Positions 25,135 to 39,546 of a stretch of DNA of 64,000 nucleotides are shown one piece after another (within the stretch, counting starts at the first letter, position 1; each line of letters starts with the position of its first letter). Below the pieces are notes generated by a model. That model ran no database searches and was not told the origin of the DNA. It saw only the letters and a list, made by a program, of their open reading frames with translations. This DNA is from Eudromia elegans (Eukaryota > Chordata > Aves > Tinamiformes > Tinamidae): positions 163,748 through 227,747 of the forward strand of contig PTEX01000164.1 in the NCBI GenBank assembly GCA_003342815.1, in the 5' to 3' direction. Made by a program: the position numbers and the translations under genes.

Positions 25135-26784
25135 ATAAATCACATCACTGGACAGTATATAAAAATTGGAATCAACAGTTGTCTAGTTCTTTATGCATAC
25201 TTTCTGAGTAAGATGATAAAACTTTTAAAATACATAGTGAAAGAGATGTCTCATTTTTCTTTTTACTTTGCATATATGGTTTTACTCTTTCATTTGAGGG
25301 GGGTGTAAATATACAGAATAAAATATATTTTTAAATTTAAAATTTTTATTACCAAAGCTCGGAAGAAGGTATTATATGTTTTAGCTTGCTAAAGAGGTCT
25401 ACAGGTATGGAAACATAATTAAATGTTACAGCTAAGATGGTGCTAATGGAGCACACATTTGAAAGGGTAAAGGATTACCATATTCTGAAAATCTCTTCAC
25501 TTGCATACTTAGATTTTCACAGAGTTGCACATGTAAAACCTGCACAATAATCTTTCTAAAATACAAGTAACAGCAATATGTTCTTAGAAAGACCTTGCAG
25601 AATATATTAGAATAGGATATCTTTCTGTCCTGTCAAAAATTAGATGAATATATGGCTCCTGGGACATTTTTATTTGAAAATCCATCCCTCTCCCTCCTCC
25701 TCCCCCTACCATGGAATAAATTGTTATCATGGTAATACATCTGTGATGGTAAGTGGTAAGAAAGTCTAGCAAGTGATTGAGGTTGTTCTGTACCTTTTTC
25801 CTCTTTGAAATAGAGAATGATCTACAAAATGGCTAAGCAATTTGAGGTTTATACACTTAGAGGTTAACACAAAAATGCTAACACTTCATTATCAAGTGTT
25901 TAAAAAAATAAAAAATCCCAAGAGAGTAGCTAGAGAATATGCTGATTGGTTATAGAGGACAGATCTGGTAGGGGAAAAAAAAATTTAAAAAAAGATAAAA
26001 AGCATTTTAAATTCGTACCTTTAAAATCACCTGATGTCTTTATGATATTCTTGATATTCTATTCTGTTCTATGATAGAGACACACAGAAATTCATCCTAT
26101 TATGCATTATCACTATATCAAAATATATACTTTCTATAAGAACATACTAGAAAATATTGCCAAAGGCAACTAACTCGCTCAGTATATAAATCCCAACTTG
26201 AAGAAGTTTATATTTTGAAGTGCAAGAACATTTTTGGTGTCAGTGATGCCCTGATTGCAATGGTTGTGAAATAGCTTTTACCTATAAGCATGATGTAAAG
26301 ATTTTGTGTGATGGGGAATTTGTAAATGTATAAAATCTAAGGTTTGCTAGTGCCTGCTTTTGTGTCATCTTAGGTAGACCTGAAGATGTTATGCTCCTCT
26401 CCCTTAAAAGAAGAAACTCTTTCAAAGTTTAGAGAAAATGCATCTCTGAGATAGTTGTCTTATGCAATTATGAAAAAAAGAGTGGCTGTTTTTGATAAGT
26501 ATGGAGAAGTTTCATATGATATTGTCCTTTCTTACTTGTGATAATTGTTGCCCTCTTATGTGTACTATTATTTAAGAAATATTGCTAATCCTTTCATTAT
26601 TGCAGTTAAATTGATCTTAAAAAGAGATTTGAAGGTTGAGGATTGTATTTATTTTATTTTATTTTTTAAGCAAAGTATATTCCAGTTCTGGTAATAAGTT
26701 TCTCTCTCTGCATCTTTAGTTACTCTTGCTTCTTATCAAGCCCAGAAGCTTGGGAGAGGGTGGGGTTTTTTTTGTTTGTTTGTT

Positions 26785-26786
<2 letters not shown>

Positions 26787-26824
<38 letters not shown>
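26787..26824. repeat. poly-T run, 38 nt
   Basis: The longest homopolymer in the window, preceded by TTTG units and followed by a CT-rich tract. It lies about 70 bases upstream of a diverged CR1 tail. Confidence 0.92.
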
Positions 26825-26896
26825 CTTTTCTTTCTTCCCTCCATCGTTCCTTGCAATCAAGTTCCTGAGTGAGCAGCCTGATCTATTTAAACCTTT

Positions 26897-26956
26897 GAGT
26901 AGATTGGACTAAGTGACCTCTGGAGGTTCCTTCTCACTTAAATTATTTCTCTATTA
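26897..26956 (+). mobile_element. Diverged CR1 3'-end fragment
   Basis: The sequence AGATTGGACTAAGTGACCTC followed by TGGAGGTTCCTTCTCACTTA resembles the CR1 3' end (family form roughly TTGGACTAGATGACCTC then GGTCCCTTCCAACC) with several substitutions. The terminal octamers are degenerate (ATTATTTCTCTATTA). The divergence suggests an older insertion than the copies at 15503 and 24645. Confidence 0.7.
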
Positions 26957-27436
26957 CAAGAAACAGTGGTTACACAATGCAGCAAAATGCTTTATGAGTT
27001 CATAGCCTTAAGCAGAGATTATGAATTGGTCACTCACCATTTTGTATAGAGTTGCTCTAGATTAACCTTTCAAGACTAATAGGAAAGGGAATTTCTCAGC
27101 AGGCCTAGAGAAAAATCAACAAAAACTATTATTTTCAGTTTTGTGTTTTTCAAACAGCTATCGGCTTGGATGTTTATTTTGAGTGGTTTAATAGTGATTG
27201 CAAGAGTAAAAATATATAGCTTGCTGAAGTAATTATTTGAAATGACAAATTACTCCACCCTATTAAAGTATAGTATTTTTTATGGTTTATTTATCACAGG
27301 GCATATTTATGCTAATTGTAATGGATCCAGGATACCAATTCCAATTTTCCAGAGGAAAGCCTCATTTTCATGTCACTAATGTAGGCAGTCAAAAATAAAA
27401 CCATCAGTCAGGCACTTTTCTTAGTGACTCCCTGTA

Positions 27437-27459
27437 TTTTTATTTATTTATTTATTTAT
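27437..27459. repeat. (TTTA)n microsatellite, short
   Basis: About five TTTA units. Confidence 0.85.
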
Positions 27460-27534
27460 GTTATATAGATTTGTTTGATTTCTGAAATATTCTCTGAACT
27501 TGAAGATTTAAAATTAAGACCAAGAGGTTTGTTG

Positions 27535-27555
27535 TTTTTTTTTTTTTCCCCCCCC
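27535..27555. repeat. T13 followed by C8
   Basis: A pyrimidine-only tract: 13 T directly followed by 8 C. It resembles a polypyrimidine tract, but no convincing exon follows. Confidence 0.85.
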
Positions 27556-30500
27556 TCTATTGCAACTCCCTGTGAAGCCAAGCAGAACAATATGCATGGC
27601 AGAATTTGGTCAAACCCATCCAGGTACATCCTATGCGAGTACTTTTTTTATCTTGTCATTTTCATTCATCCTGTATGAGTTACTTTTTATCATTTTGATA
27701 CTCTCCTACAGTGCTGTGCCTTCAGATCAAGATTTGAATAGCTGTCTTTCAAAAACATAAAACAGCAAACAGAGCCATGTGTGTCTGCCAGTGACCAATC
27801 GTGACTTTTTTAGATTGAGCTGGATCACTGTGCAACATATTGCCAGTGAAAATTCTCTTAAAAACATTGGTATGTGTACAACTCCCCATACAAACTGCTC
27901 ATTATATTATGAATTATAGATCGTAGTAATCTTTTGTAGTTTGACTTTCTGTCCCTTCCCTCATCCTTCTGAGGTGGCCACTTTCTCCAGATCCTGGAGA
28001 GCAGTAGCAGAGCAGTGTCGTTGCTGGAGGCCCTGGTTGGGTGGCGTGTTAGCACGTCAGAGTGCCAACAATCCAACAGTCACGGCTCTGGAGAGTTTGT
28101 CATTTAGGTGTATGTGCAGAGGGTATGCGCTTTCAGATGGAGTTTATTTTAATCATTTTAATTCTTGTATTTAAGCCATGCAAGTTTAATCAGATCTATC
28201 TGATGGAGAATGATGCTTTAAATAAATCAACATTTTAATCACAGTATCAAAACTAAGCATTTTATATAATAAACCACAGTAACAGCTTCTTTGAAAGCAT
28301 GAAAATATGCTGCCTGTGAATCTCTTGTAGATAAGTATATAACTGTTCCATCAAAGAAGAGTTTTTGTTCAGATGAGGATGAAGTCCAGAAAAGTGTAAA
28401 ACAATGTATTTAACATTGCCCTTTTTTATTTATTGCTGTTCACTGATACATTAAAAAAGATGCATGATCAAGCAGTACTGAAAGGCTGCTAGAGGAGGTT
28501 TAAATGTGCACCTGCATTCTCACTGTACATGTACATACATACGTGTATTAGGAGTGAGTGTATTGAACATAAGAATTCTAAATTATAATGATTTCCGTTT
28601 CTTGTGGCCTGTTGTTGTTATATTGACATCATATAAGGCTGGAAGTAGGATTTTTGTTTTAAAAGCTTTATTTTGGAAAATGTGATGATTTCCATATTTA
28701 TTGTTTTTAACCAACTCTGCTGACATAGGTCAGAGTTTTGAAGATTATAATTAGTGTTTCCTCTTTCTGAGGAAACTTGCTGGTCAGAGTAATGATTTTA
28801 TAGTGAGACTCACATGTTTTAGTTGGAGAACTCTGTTCCTTGGAGAATATTTGAAGGTTGTATTTCTATAAGGACTGGCCTTTTTCCTCTCTCACATTTC
28901 CTCAGCCTTAGCATGAATCCTCTTCGTGCACACTGAGACTTTCCCTTGCTCGTGGCATTGCGGAGGCCCTTCCCAAGAAAGGGCTGCACAGAGGTGCTTT
29001 CGATGAGCCTAGCAAAGAGGAAGCCGAGCCCAAGGTGCGGTTGGGAGTACAGAGGGTCCTGTCAGCATTTCTGGCAGGGACGGTCACGTGGCTTGTTCTT
29101 CTCAGGTGTGGGAAGTTAAGTAGATGTCTTGGTTTTGAATCCTTCTACCCTTTTTTTCGTTTGTTTAATCCCACTCTAAATGCAAATTTACCTGTAAAAT
29201 AACTTGGAAGATTCTTGATTTTCAGGGCACTTCTGTGCTTTCACTTGCTGTTTGAGGCTTTCAACATGCTGTTTCAATGCAGATTCCATGGTGAGATTTG
29301 CCAATGTTTATGACGCAAAGTTTACATTTCCATGTATTGTTTTCCTAGCATAATCTCTAAAAACCCCAAATAATGATTCGGTAAATTGATGTAATCTTCC
29401 ATGGAATTGGCTGACTTTTCAAGGACTCAAAAGGTAAGCATGGATAGCAGGTAGTAAAGCAGCATGAATTCCTTACGTAAACGTTTTTAGTAAGCTTTAA
29501 ATAGTATGGTGCTTCACTTTATGTGGTCGACATTAAGCTCCCTTACTCTAAAGCTCTGTTTGTGTATGCCAGGAGGGTCTGTGTAGTGAGTCAGTCTGGA
29601 ACTAGTGCTCTGAAAATGCACATCCTGCCACAGCAAAGCAGAAAGTTTTCAAGAATAAGAGAGGGCTATAATGAAATGACCTGCCGTGGGGCTGGGGGCA
29701 GCAGTTGTTGGGTAGGTGCGAAAGAGTGTCCTTCTGAAATGGCGATTTTGGCACTGAGGTGTTGTGACTGGAGCAGCTGTCCAACAAGCAGGGCAAAAGT
29801 TGCTTTATCTAAACAGTCTTCCTGTCCTTTCCACCTCGCTCATGAGTAGCAGCAAAGTAAAAAAGGATAGTGAGTTCCCATCTGGGCACACAATGCCTGG
29901 AAATTTACTGAGAGGCCTTCATAAAAGGGCTGCATATTTATTATCTTTTCTATTCAGTTATGTATTATAAAGTAACACTATTAGGTGATTTTGGAGACTC
30001 CTATTCCAAATTCTTTAACTGATTTCTAGATGTAGCTGTTTCCCGTGGGCTACTGTATGTCATATGTGCTCTGAGCAAGAAAACTAAAAGCAGAAAACTT
30101 GAAATTAGGATAATTCTGAAAATTAGTTTACAGAAGTGCTCTGGAGAGTTTAAGCCTTGTCATTAAAAAAATCCTCTTTTAATTTTAAAGTGGAATAGAA
30201 TGAATGGATATTAGAAAATGCTTTCTTTTGTGTACATTGCACAAAAGACGATGAAGAGCTCTTTCTTTTTTCTTACATGTGAACACTAGAAAAGTAGGAA
30301 CTTCCCTGCTTAAACCACTGAATGAACTTGTATTATTATAACATATCTATACTTTGTTGTATTCAATGCAGATGTGGCTAGCATGTGTTGCCTCCCAGTC
30401 CTGGTTGATCTGAAAGCTGTTTTCTTCCCTAACACATTCATATTTCATAAACTGACAATGTTGTTACTTAACTTTGTTCAAAGACTTCTGTCTTCTGCCA

Positions 30501-30873
30501 AAAGTATGACATGGAAGGCTGGGTACAAACAGAAGCATATTCAGGGATCACCATTCATCCTGCATTAATGTTTCATGTGTGTGAAATGTGTCAGCAGGAT
30601 TTAATCATTAATGAGGGTTCTCGCATCTTATTCCTCATTAAGGTTATTTTTGTTATTTCACACAGAATTTGAAAAATAGTTCAGTGCTAATAATTTAAGT
30701 GTTGCAGTGGTATTTAAGGCATAGAATAACGCAGATATTAAAAAGTTTGAAGAGCTGTTAAAATTATAAAGGGGAGCCATTATCTGAAAAGAATATTACT
30801 TCAGGTCTTGATTTCTTATTCAGGCCTTATAAAGCATTTTGAATCCAAGCTAATTTCATTAATCGAGAATGTT

Positions 30874-30885
30874 AAAAAAAAAAAA
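30874..30885. repeat. poly-A run, 12 nt
   Basis: Homopolymer of 12 A in AT-rich unique sequence. Confidence 0.85.
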
Positions 30886-33800
30886 GCAACAAAAATGTAT
30901 TTTAAAAGTCCAGATAGAAAAGAAGGAAAATAAGCTTTTCCATTAGATTTATTGCAATACTTCAGTGGATGCTTCTTTGAAATGTAGATACCCAGATATT
31001 GCTTGTAGACCACAGACTATAGATAGACCAGAAACTAGTAGAAAGGAAGAGTATGTAGCAAACCAAGCATGAATCAGCATTTGCAGCAGAGAGCAGCAGC
31101 AGGAAGAGACTAAGCTGCCCTTCTCTGCAATCTGTTTTTTTCCCAGCTCAAAATTAATGTAGAATGAAAGCATATAGAGAGGGTATGGCAAGGAAACCTC
31201 CTATTGCTGTCCTCCTCCCAGAGGAGAGATGAGAGGCCTCTGCTGCTGCTGCCCGTCCTGCAGTAATCGGACGGGGCCAACAGTTGGTTGTGTGCCAAGA
31301 GCGAATTGTCACACAAGGCAATTGCAGAAGTCCTAAGCTAGAGGTGTGATGTGTCTGGTTTTATTTGCTAAAGCTTAGGCAATAAACAGATGGAGTAATG
31401 CTTTCTGCATTTGCTAAGAAAGCAGAAGCTTTTCTTTTTGTTTAATCTTTTCAAAAATAATTTTAAAAAAGTGAATTAGCCCCCTAAAATGTTAGTTTTG
31501 CAGTACCTTGCTAATTCAGGGAAGCTTTAAAAAAGATCTCACTCATTTTCATGGAGAGCAAAGTGTGATGCTGGGCACAGGTGAGATACCTCACGGAACA
31601 GACAAATTCAGGCTATAAGATCCAAGCAAGTGTCAGATATAATTTATATAAGCAATGTCATGTACCTTGAAAGGCATGAATAGCCTTTAACCCTCTATCT
31701 GAGGGAGAGCAGGGACCTGTGTTTGGAGAAAGCAGACGAGAACTGTGCCTCTGCCACCTGGCTTTCTACTGCTTGCAGTGCCAGAGGAGTTACGGTGCAG
31801 CGTGGTCCAGCAGTATCATCTTCCTGTCTCCTTGTGCGACTGAGATAGCAAATATAGACTGTAAATCTAAAACTCTATCTTCACTCTGTGCCTGGAAATG
31901 GACATTAGCATTTGTGTATCTGTTTTATCAAGCAGAAGAATTTAAATTTTTGGGAGACTTACTAAACATATGGCTAAGCTCTCCCCTGAAGCCATTTAAA
32001 CTCATAATATGGCTGCTTTTGGAAAAATTGCCATAGCCTGGGTATGTGCATATTGGTTTTTCCTGATGTATAATGAGAGAGAGCGTTCGACTTTACTGGA
32101 AAGTTAAAATGAATCCATAAAGTTGAGCCTTATAAATATTCTCTATTTTGACTTGTGAGATATTTCACCTCTTTCTTGCAGGTTGTAAACAGGAGGGAAT
32201 AGGAATTGCCAACAAATCAAATTACAGAACATTGCAAATGTCAGAGTTGTAGTGTTCATTCTGCTCGTTCACAGAATCTATGAGTCATTAAAATTCTGAT
32301 ATTGCTTCAGAAAGACAGCATTTGTAATGAGAATAAAAAAAAAAGTCATTGCTTGCGTTCTTTCTGACAATGATTGCAGTGAAAATTAAGGATAATGCCA
32401 AAATGATTACCTGGTTCTCATGCAATCTTAGGTTTTCAATGCTAACTATCCTACTGAAATGTAGTGTTAGATAAAGCACTATTTAAAGTAGAGCAGTGCA
32501 AACTCCCATTTGTCTCGAATTTGAAGTAAATTTCAAGTAAAATTCATAGGCTGGTCAAAACCTTTTCTCATCCTTCAAAGTTCTTCATTCTTAGATTGAC
32601 GTAGTTCTTATTTTAAGGAAAAAAAATTTTTAAAAGATTTTTGTTTTTTTCCATATAGAATAGACTTTTAATTAGATACTCCTTTGATTAGATACCGATT
32701 GATAGATGTTGTTTCATTAAACACTATTTTTGTTTAAAAAGAATGTGCACATACACACACTCACTGTTTTTTCAAAGAATCACAACGTCAGATGAAATTT
32801 ATCTGCCTTTGTTTTCCTTTCAGATCAGTACAAGTAGTACTGAATAGTAGAGTATGTTTAATTTGTTGTTGCAAACTTGTGCTGTAATTCTTTCAGGATG
32901 ATTCTATGTTCAAAATATATCTGTGGATTGTTAAAAATACAGTTAAACTAATACAGTAAAATCATATAACAAGTAATTTGATGGGTAGCAGAACCACTTG
33001 GGAATGCTAAAGGAATGGCACCCACTCGTCATGGATCCTCCCTCTGGAGTGAGCTATTACCCAGTAAGGAGAAGCCAGATAGCCTCTCTTCTTCCCTACA
33101 TGTCTCCTTGAGCAACTACTTTTCCAGATATATTTCCAGAGAATTTACTAGGCACATTTTTGAAACGAGACAAAATTTGTCAGCTTACAAGATTCTGTTT
33201 GTGGGTGGGCTGAACATAGCTCCTCTAGTGGGATATATTCACCAGAGGCAATGGCATGTTTCTGTTTACTGATCTGAGATTTACTGACCTATACAAAGGT
33301 GACACTTCGGGGATCTTTAGCAACTTTATAACAGGGAACTTTTTGTTAACCCCCAAATATTCAGGGAATAAAATGTTTAGTATACTGTGTAAGAATACAG
33401 ATTTGTTTTAACCCTAAAACATGAAAAATGTCTTACTTGTGTAGGCAAGAGGAAAAGAACTGCAATTTTGCATGGGGCTTCCCTAATTATTACATAAGAT
33501 ACTATTAAACAGATCAAAAGGCATTTTTTCACATATATAGCAACAGTTAAAATCTAGCCTAACTTTAAATCAATTAAATTCAAGTAATGCAAAGCTAGTG
33601 TGAGGAGACAGTGGACAACAACATTTCAACACAGTTTTCAGAACAAATATGTTGAGTAATGTGAGCTTAGAGATCCAAAAGCTCAGGCTCTTGCTAGGAA
33701 ATCAGACCCCAGGTATCTAAGCGAGCACCTAATTCCTCCCATTTATCTCATTTCTTTCTAAAATAGTTCAGATGAAGCACTCCATATCCGCTTCTAGTGC

Positions 33801-34514
33801 AACCCAGTGACAACAGATGAAGCAAACTAGTAGACTAGAATGTGAATGTTAGATCTTTAAATGTAGATATTTACAGAGCAGATGTTGGTAAGATGAATCT
33901 CATGCATTTTCTCCATTTTGTTCCAGCAAAAGTTTTTGTTTCCTTCTTTTAGTGCAAGACACACATTAGACTAGTGGTGTCAAGTGGGCAGAGCAACCAG
34001 AGGGCAAAGGAAGAGGCAGGGGGATATTTGGCATTTCTTGTGATGGTTCATTATGAATCTATACTCTGTTAATCTGAATATATAAACCCCCTTTGTCAGT
34101 TGTACCAGGCAGTTGTACCTGATGATGATTAACAGGTAATATCTGAAAAGCTGTGAATTCATGTACTCATGTTCTGTCCTGACTGTTTATGTGATTTTCA
34201 TTTTTGTGTTTGTGTGTGCATGTTTTAACAAACATGCAACGAAAAATCTTTAGAAATATATTGGCAAATATACTTATTATTTCTGAAAGGTAATAAAAAA
34301 TCCATCAGCTAGCTTCCTTAAGAATTTCATCGTATAATGTTCCAAATAGTTTTTAAGTATCAAGTATAAGATTGAGTTCACTCTAGATATAAATATCAAT
34401 CAAGTTAGTAGATGAATTTGACTTTCACTATCTGAGAGAGTCACCTATGGTGTCATAGATAATAGTCTGAAAGAGATTGGAAGGGGAAATGAAAAGGTAG
34501 ATGGTGGAAGGTGA

Positions 34515-34547
34515 TTTTTTTTTTTCTTTTTTTTTTTTTAAAAAAAA
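34515..34547. repeat. T11-C-T13 followed by A8
   Basis: A T-rich tract interrupted by one C and immediately followed by eight A. It can fold back on itself as a short T/A stem. Confidence 0.85.
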
Positions 34548-35220
34548 TCCTTTTTCTGTAGCATTTCAGTCGTCTTGCCTTCTCTTAAAAGAGTTTTAAT
34601 CCTGCCAAATCCTGCTGAATTATATGGGATACTTCTCTGATACTGCTTTTCAACCTAATAAGGACCAAGTCCTTCAATTCTTTTTTTGATTTCAAATTGA
34701 AGTTAAAATGGATTTGTGTTCACGGAGGTGAAATGTGAGTGATTTATCCAGAAACCTTAGGCCTTCTACAAAACATTTCTGAACAAGCCTTTGCTATTTA
34801 TTGTCATGTTAACTTTTTAAATTACACTCTGGACAGCTGGGTATTAGAGTAGACTTCTGCTTCCTCATTCTGTTCCATCATTGCAGCAGTTAATACCGTA
34901 ACTACAAATGCTGACTTTCAAGTCATTCTAACTTCAAAAGTATATGCAGACCTTCTGGGGTAACGTGTATCATATCCTTGACTAGAGTCTTTCCATGTAA
35001 AAATATTCCATTTCACACTCAGTTTCAAAGGTAAGACAGAGAATATTCCTTTTGATTATTGTCTCTAGGTTAATGTGGCTGCCATCTTCTCTGACTTGCC
35101 TGCTGCAGTTTATGGCTTTGATTCTGGATTCTGAAATGAGCTTTGTGACCTTTTTTATTTTACCTTGTTGCCTTCAAACATGAAAGAAACGCTTTAGATA
35201 ACTAAAATCTGTGTTTCTTC

Positions 35221-35234
35221 TTTTTTTTTTTTTT
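35221..35234. repeat. poly-T run, 14 nt
   Basis: Homopolymer of 14 T followed by CTTTTTTG. Confidence 0.85.
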
Positions 35235-37359
35235 CTTTTTTGTCTGTGTAATTTCAAAGGACACTTATGGCTTATAAATTTACAAAAGTCCTTTATGGTT
35301 TGAAGTGCTGTCTTCTCTTGCACAGATAAATTTCTGTGCAAAATTCTAATTCTTTTCAAAAAACAAGCTGACAGCTGAAATGAAAGACAAGAAAGAAATA
35401 GGTACAACTTAGGCTTCTTTACTCTCACTTTACAGTATCTTTACATCTCTATGGAGTCAGAAGGAAGCTTCTAGATGTAGAAGGAAACTAGAATAAGCAA
35501 CTTCATGCTTATTTGCAGGAAAATGATATTTTTAGTATTTTTTATTATTCTTTCATTCACAATCTTAATTAAGATTATATGCATATGTATTCCAGATATA
35601 TATAGTTGAACACTATAAAGTTCCTTCTTTTCTCTAAAGATAAGTTTGGATACAGTGTCTGCTATACACATAACTCATTTGTACTTAGAGCTAGTCCTCC
35701 TAGTACTGAAGTTGTTGTCAGCTGGAATTACCAGCCAGAGAGGAGTAAATTGTTCCACTACAGGCTGCCTGTGGCAGAGGACTGTTGGTCCGTCTCAAAG
35801 AAAGGTTTGAGATGCTGTGTGGGTTCAGTTGTCCTAGTCTCTTCTTCAGTTTAGAAAAGGATTTTTCAGTTTAGAAATTCTCAAAAATGTAGGGGATTGA
35901 CTGGTTACATTCTTGGAGGTAAGGTCAAGGTCTGAATAAATCTTACATTGAGAAATATTTGCATAAAAGAAGTCATCTGTCAGTTTTATTTATGTATGTG
36001 GACTTAAAGTGCTTCGTTTCCAGTCATTCATAACAAAACAACAGAACTAATGCTATTCTTTGTGAGGCTTAGCAAAATGAAGATGACTACAGTGCAGATG
36101 TAAGATGAGCTTCTTTTGGAAATCTTTTGTTTATTTGTTTCTGTTTATTGAGTGATTATGGAAAAGAAGAAAATCCTATTAGAGTTAAATAGGAAAATAC
36201 TTTCTTTAATAGTCATCCCTAGTAAGAATTGGATATTTTGTGAAGTTCTAGGTAGCCCCTTTGGACCATTAGACGGTGTTTAGAGTTGATGTAAATGCGC
36301 AAGAAAATTTTCATCCTTAACTACAATAAATTTTCCTTGGTCCTTCCTGTCAAACAGTGTGGGGTTTTTTTGTCCAGAAAGATAAATTTATATATACCTT
36401 CCAAAAAATTTTCTTCGCTTGTTTTGTGTATATTTAATTCTTATTCCAAAAAATGTCCATTTTTCTCTTTTATGCCTTTTCTTTCAGTCATAATGATTGC
36501 ATTTCACATTTCCCTGTTACTTCCTTTTCTAGCTATGACTGAGCCTAACATGCAGAGCATAGGATCTAGAGAAAAGTTTTTATTCAGATCCTTACCTGGT
36601 ATATGCCGAGTCTGCCTTTCTTCTTTCTATCTACCATGCCATTTTATGGAGGTAGAATCTGACCACCGGAAACCAATTGACATGTCTATGCTATTCATGC
36701 CTTCAGAAGGTATTTCTGCTTTTATGATACAAGTGAGTATGTGAATGCTTTATTTTGGGTTCTTGTTATATAACCAAACAAAAAATACTTTACTATATTT
36801 TAAAACAGAAATAGGTAGGAGCAGCCACATGAAATACATTGCATTAAGGTTGCTGTACAATGACAGTTAAATGTAAGCGATTTTGCTAGGCCTAGTCTCA
36901 TTTAACATCTATCTTATTTTCTGCTCAAGAAAAGACTTGCGCTCAGAGCTGCCATGTTAGTTTAACACTGGAGATGGGAGAACGCAGATAACTCCCTTTT
37001 GAGGCAAGGTCCCCGTGACAGGTGACTTTATTTTTAGAACCTGATAGCAAAATCTAACCCTGCGACTTTGCTTGTAAGGATGCTTTCCTTGAAGCAGCTG
37101 CTATGTAGACTACACTACTGCATTACCCATGTTTAAACTGGAACTAAAATATAAGTTTAAGATTAAAAAAACTTAGATCTGAAGCTACCTTATTATCCCA
37201 AACAAAGGATACTTGTTCTGTTTTTGATAGATTTTAACCAATTAGACTTGGATATAGTTTTCAAGATGATTACAAAAACTCATTGAAATGCATATTTGAA
37301 CTTAGATAGATTGGGATAATTTTCTTATGGATTTAAGAACAGTTGGATTAGAGATGGTG

Positions 37360-37830
37360 AATCTGAAGCCCTACAGGCGGTGCACGGAGGATGGTTCTGG
37401 CAAGCCTTTGCTCTACGCTCTACCACTCCTGTGCAAACATCCAGCCATGCGCTGCCACATGTGCCTATATGGGAGACCTGTGCATACACCCTGAATAACA
37501 GAATGGAGCCTGCTGGCAAACACCACTTCTTTGCATTGGGGAGGCAGGGTGTGCGAGAGACAGTTTGAGGCTTCATTTCCAAAGTGCTGCTCACAGCGAG
37601 TGGCAGAGAGCCCAGCCTGTCCATTGTGGTTGTGGGGCAGCCCCACGGCCCTGGGCCCAGCTCCTGTATTCCCTGTTTACGTGGCTGGGCCACCCACAGG
37701 CTGAGGTCCTCGAGGAGGTGTTGGGCATGAGGAGCGGGTGGCCAGCATGCCGGCCATGTGTGCACCATGTGCCTCGGGGTCGCTGTGACCCCTCCCTGCC
37801 CGCGAGTATAGCACGGGTGGTAAAAGCAGG
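37360..37830. other. GC-rich island within AT-rich intron, function unknown
   Basis: Roughly 470 bases are clearly GC-richer than both flanks and hold about 17 CpG. Frames are open on both strands (37325-37768 minus, 147 codons; 37565-37891 plus, 108 codons; others), so no single coding frame stands out. The proteins are rich in P, C, W, H and show no known domain. It could be a decayed GC-rich insertion, an exon of a non-coding transcript, or a regulatory island. Confidence 0.4.
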
Positions 37831-39516
37831 GTGTTTGGTAATTCCTGCCTCTGTTTACTATGCATGCAGCAAGGAATTACACTTATCTTAATTTAGGGTG
37901 GTTCTAAACATTCTGCTGAGGAGCCTCTAAAGGGTGTATGTATTTGTCCAAAGCACCTAGCTTGTCATAGGTTTTCTCATAATGCTTTTTTGTGCAATCA
38001 AAATGCAATTTACAAAGCCTTAATGCAGTACTTGATCTTATTTTACCATTAGGTTGTATCAAAATTGAAACAATATCTTATATTTTCTGGCACTAAATGC
38101 TATGAATTTAAGAAGGAATCTTCTTTCTAGATATATTTACCAATGCTACCCATTCTGGATGCTGGGAGATAAATTTCTTGTGTTTCATAGAATGTTTTAA
38201 AGGTATGCATTAGCTAACAATATAAAAAGTTTGCATATAATACTCAGCACAGGCTTGTTAAAATATATCTGTTTTCTTAGAAAGCCATTTAGAATTGTTT
38301 CAAGCTATAAGAATATCTCACTAATCTCCCATTTTTGGCTCACTGTCAACCCACAGGAGAATAAATAAGACAAAACTGCTGTGAGTCTCGGTGAGGCACA
38401 ACCAGATAATGCATCTACCTTGTTGTCAAAAAAATTTCCTTCCTTGTTGCTTTGATTCTATCTGCTAAGAAAAACCTGCCTGGATGGCATAGGAGGTTAG
38501 TTGATTAGGTTGTATAAACCATTTTAAGTGGCAATAAATGTTTCAGTCAAATTTGGGGGCTCTGATGAGACACTTTTATGTAGGCATGATGATGGTGCTG
38601 AATATTACTGTTGATGCCTCACTATGACAGTCTTAATGTAGCTGTAATTATACTGAAACTATTTGATAAGTAAAATCACTGTATTAATCTGTATGTTTTC
38701 CTTCCATATTCTCCCTGAAATGTTCAGCTGAGTGCCTTCTCACGTTCCTCTCAGTCTTTGCTTCTACAAAGGAAGAGACTGTAAGATGGACTGGAGCAGG
38801 ATTAATATTCAGTCACTGCTCCCTGCCCTCATTTTTTCTTTTTCCTTACAAGGATATTAATACTTCAGTTGTGATTAAGGTTGTATCTCTGTCAAACTCA
38901 TAGCTGCTTCTCTCTGCCAATGATAGGAGATGAGCTGGAACAGCACTGGCATTTTTGGTAACAAACTCTTCTATTTGTGTGATGGAACAGTATTATTCCC
39001 TTCCTCATGCTCTGTATCTAATCTGTTTATAAGGCTGTTTTCACTAAGCGTACAGCAGGTGCACAGGGCTTAGACTCTTTTAGCAGCACAAATATCTTAA
39101 TATTTGTATAATGTTTAATCTGGATGCCAGTTTTGAAACTGGAGTCTGGAGCCAATTCCAGTCTGGGACCATGTACAGGTAAGTTTCTTTCATAAGTGAC
39201 AGTTCTTGGATGAGGGACTTCCTTGCTGTCTCTCAAAACTTACAGTATCAATGCTAAATAAAGTCTAGGCTAGGAAGAATTCTAACACTGCCATTAGTGC
39301 AGAACTTGGTGATATTTTTTCATTAATTGTTGAAGTGATATTTCCAAATCTTTTGGTTCTTTTTCTGGGTGAGGATGTGATCTATATTTTAAGGAATTAT
39401 TGGAGTTGCCTATTAAACAGTTTAATAAGTCATGTTACAAAATAGCTTTTCAAAATAATTTAAGTGGAAAAACAAATTATACTGAAGGTTGGATTTGTAT
39501 GAAGTTCCACACCTCA

Positions 39517-39546
39517 GCAGTATTCATGACTGCAGTATTCGTGACT
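39517..39546. repeat. Tandem duplication, 2 x 15 bp
   Basis: GCAGTATTCATGACT at 39517-39531 is directly followed by GCAGTATTCGTGACT at 39532-39546, differing at one base. Confidence 0.92.

Larger units (their letters stand above)
25135..37359. other. AT-rich intronic sequence, no gene seen
   Basis: Unique AT-rich sequence with a diverged CR1 tail near 26900, several T-runs and a (TTTA)n array at about 27437-27459. A 149-codon frame at 36295-36744 is rich in F, I, L, S and K and matches nothing I know. A mildly GC-rich patch lies at about 28915-29110. No RNA gene is recognisable. Confidence 0.6.

Noticed and set aside
36295..36744. 149-codon + strand ORF in AT-rich sequence
   Set aside because: It is long for AT-rich DNA, but its composition (F, I, L, S, K) mirrors the base content. 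No domain, no strong Kozak context and no splice-supported structure are visible. A donor-like AAGTGAGT near its end was not enough.
37325..37768. 147-codon minus-strand ORF
   Set aside because: Several frames on both strands are open across the same GC-rich island, so no one frame is favoured and no family is recognised.
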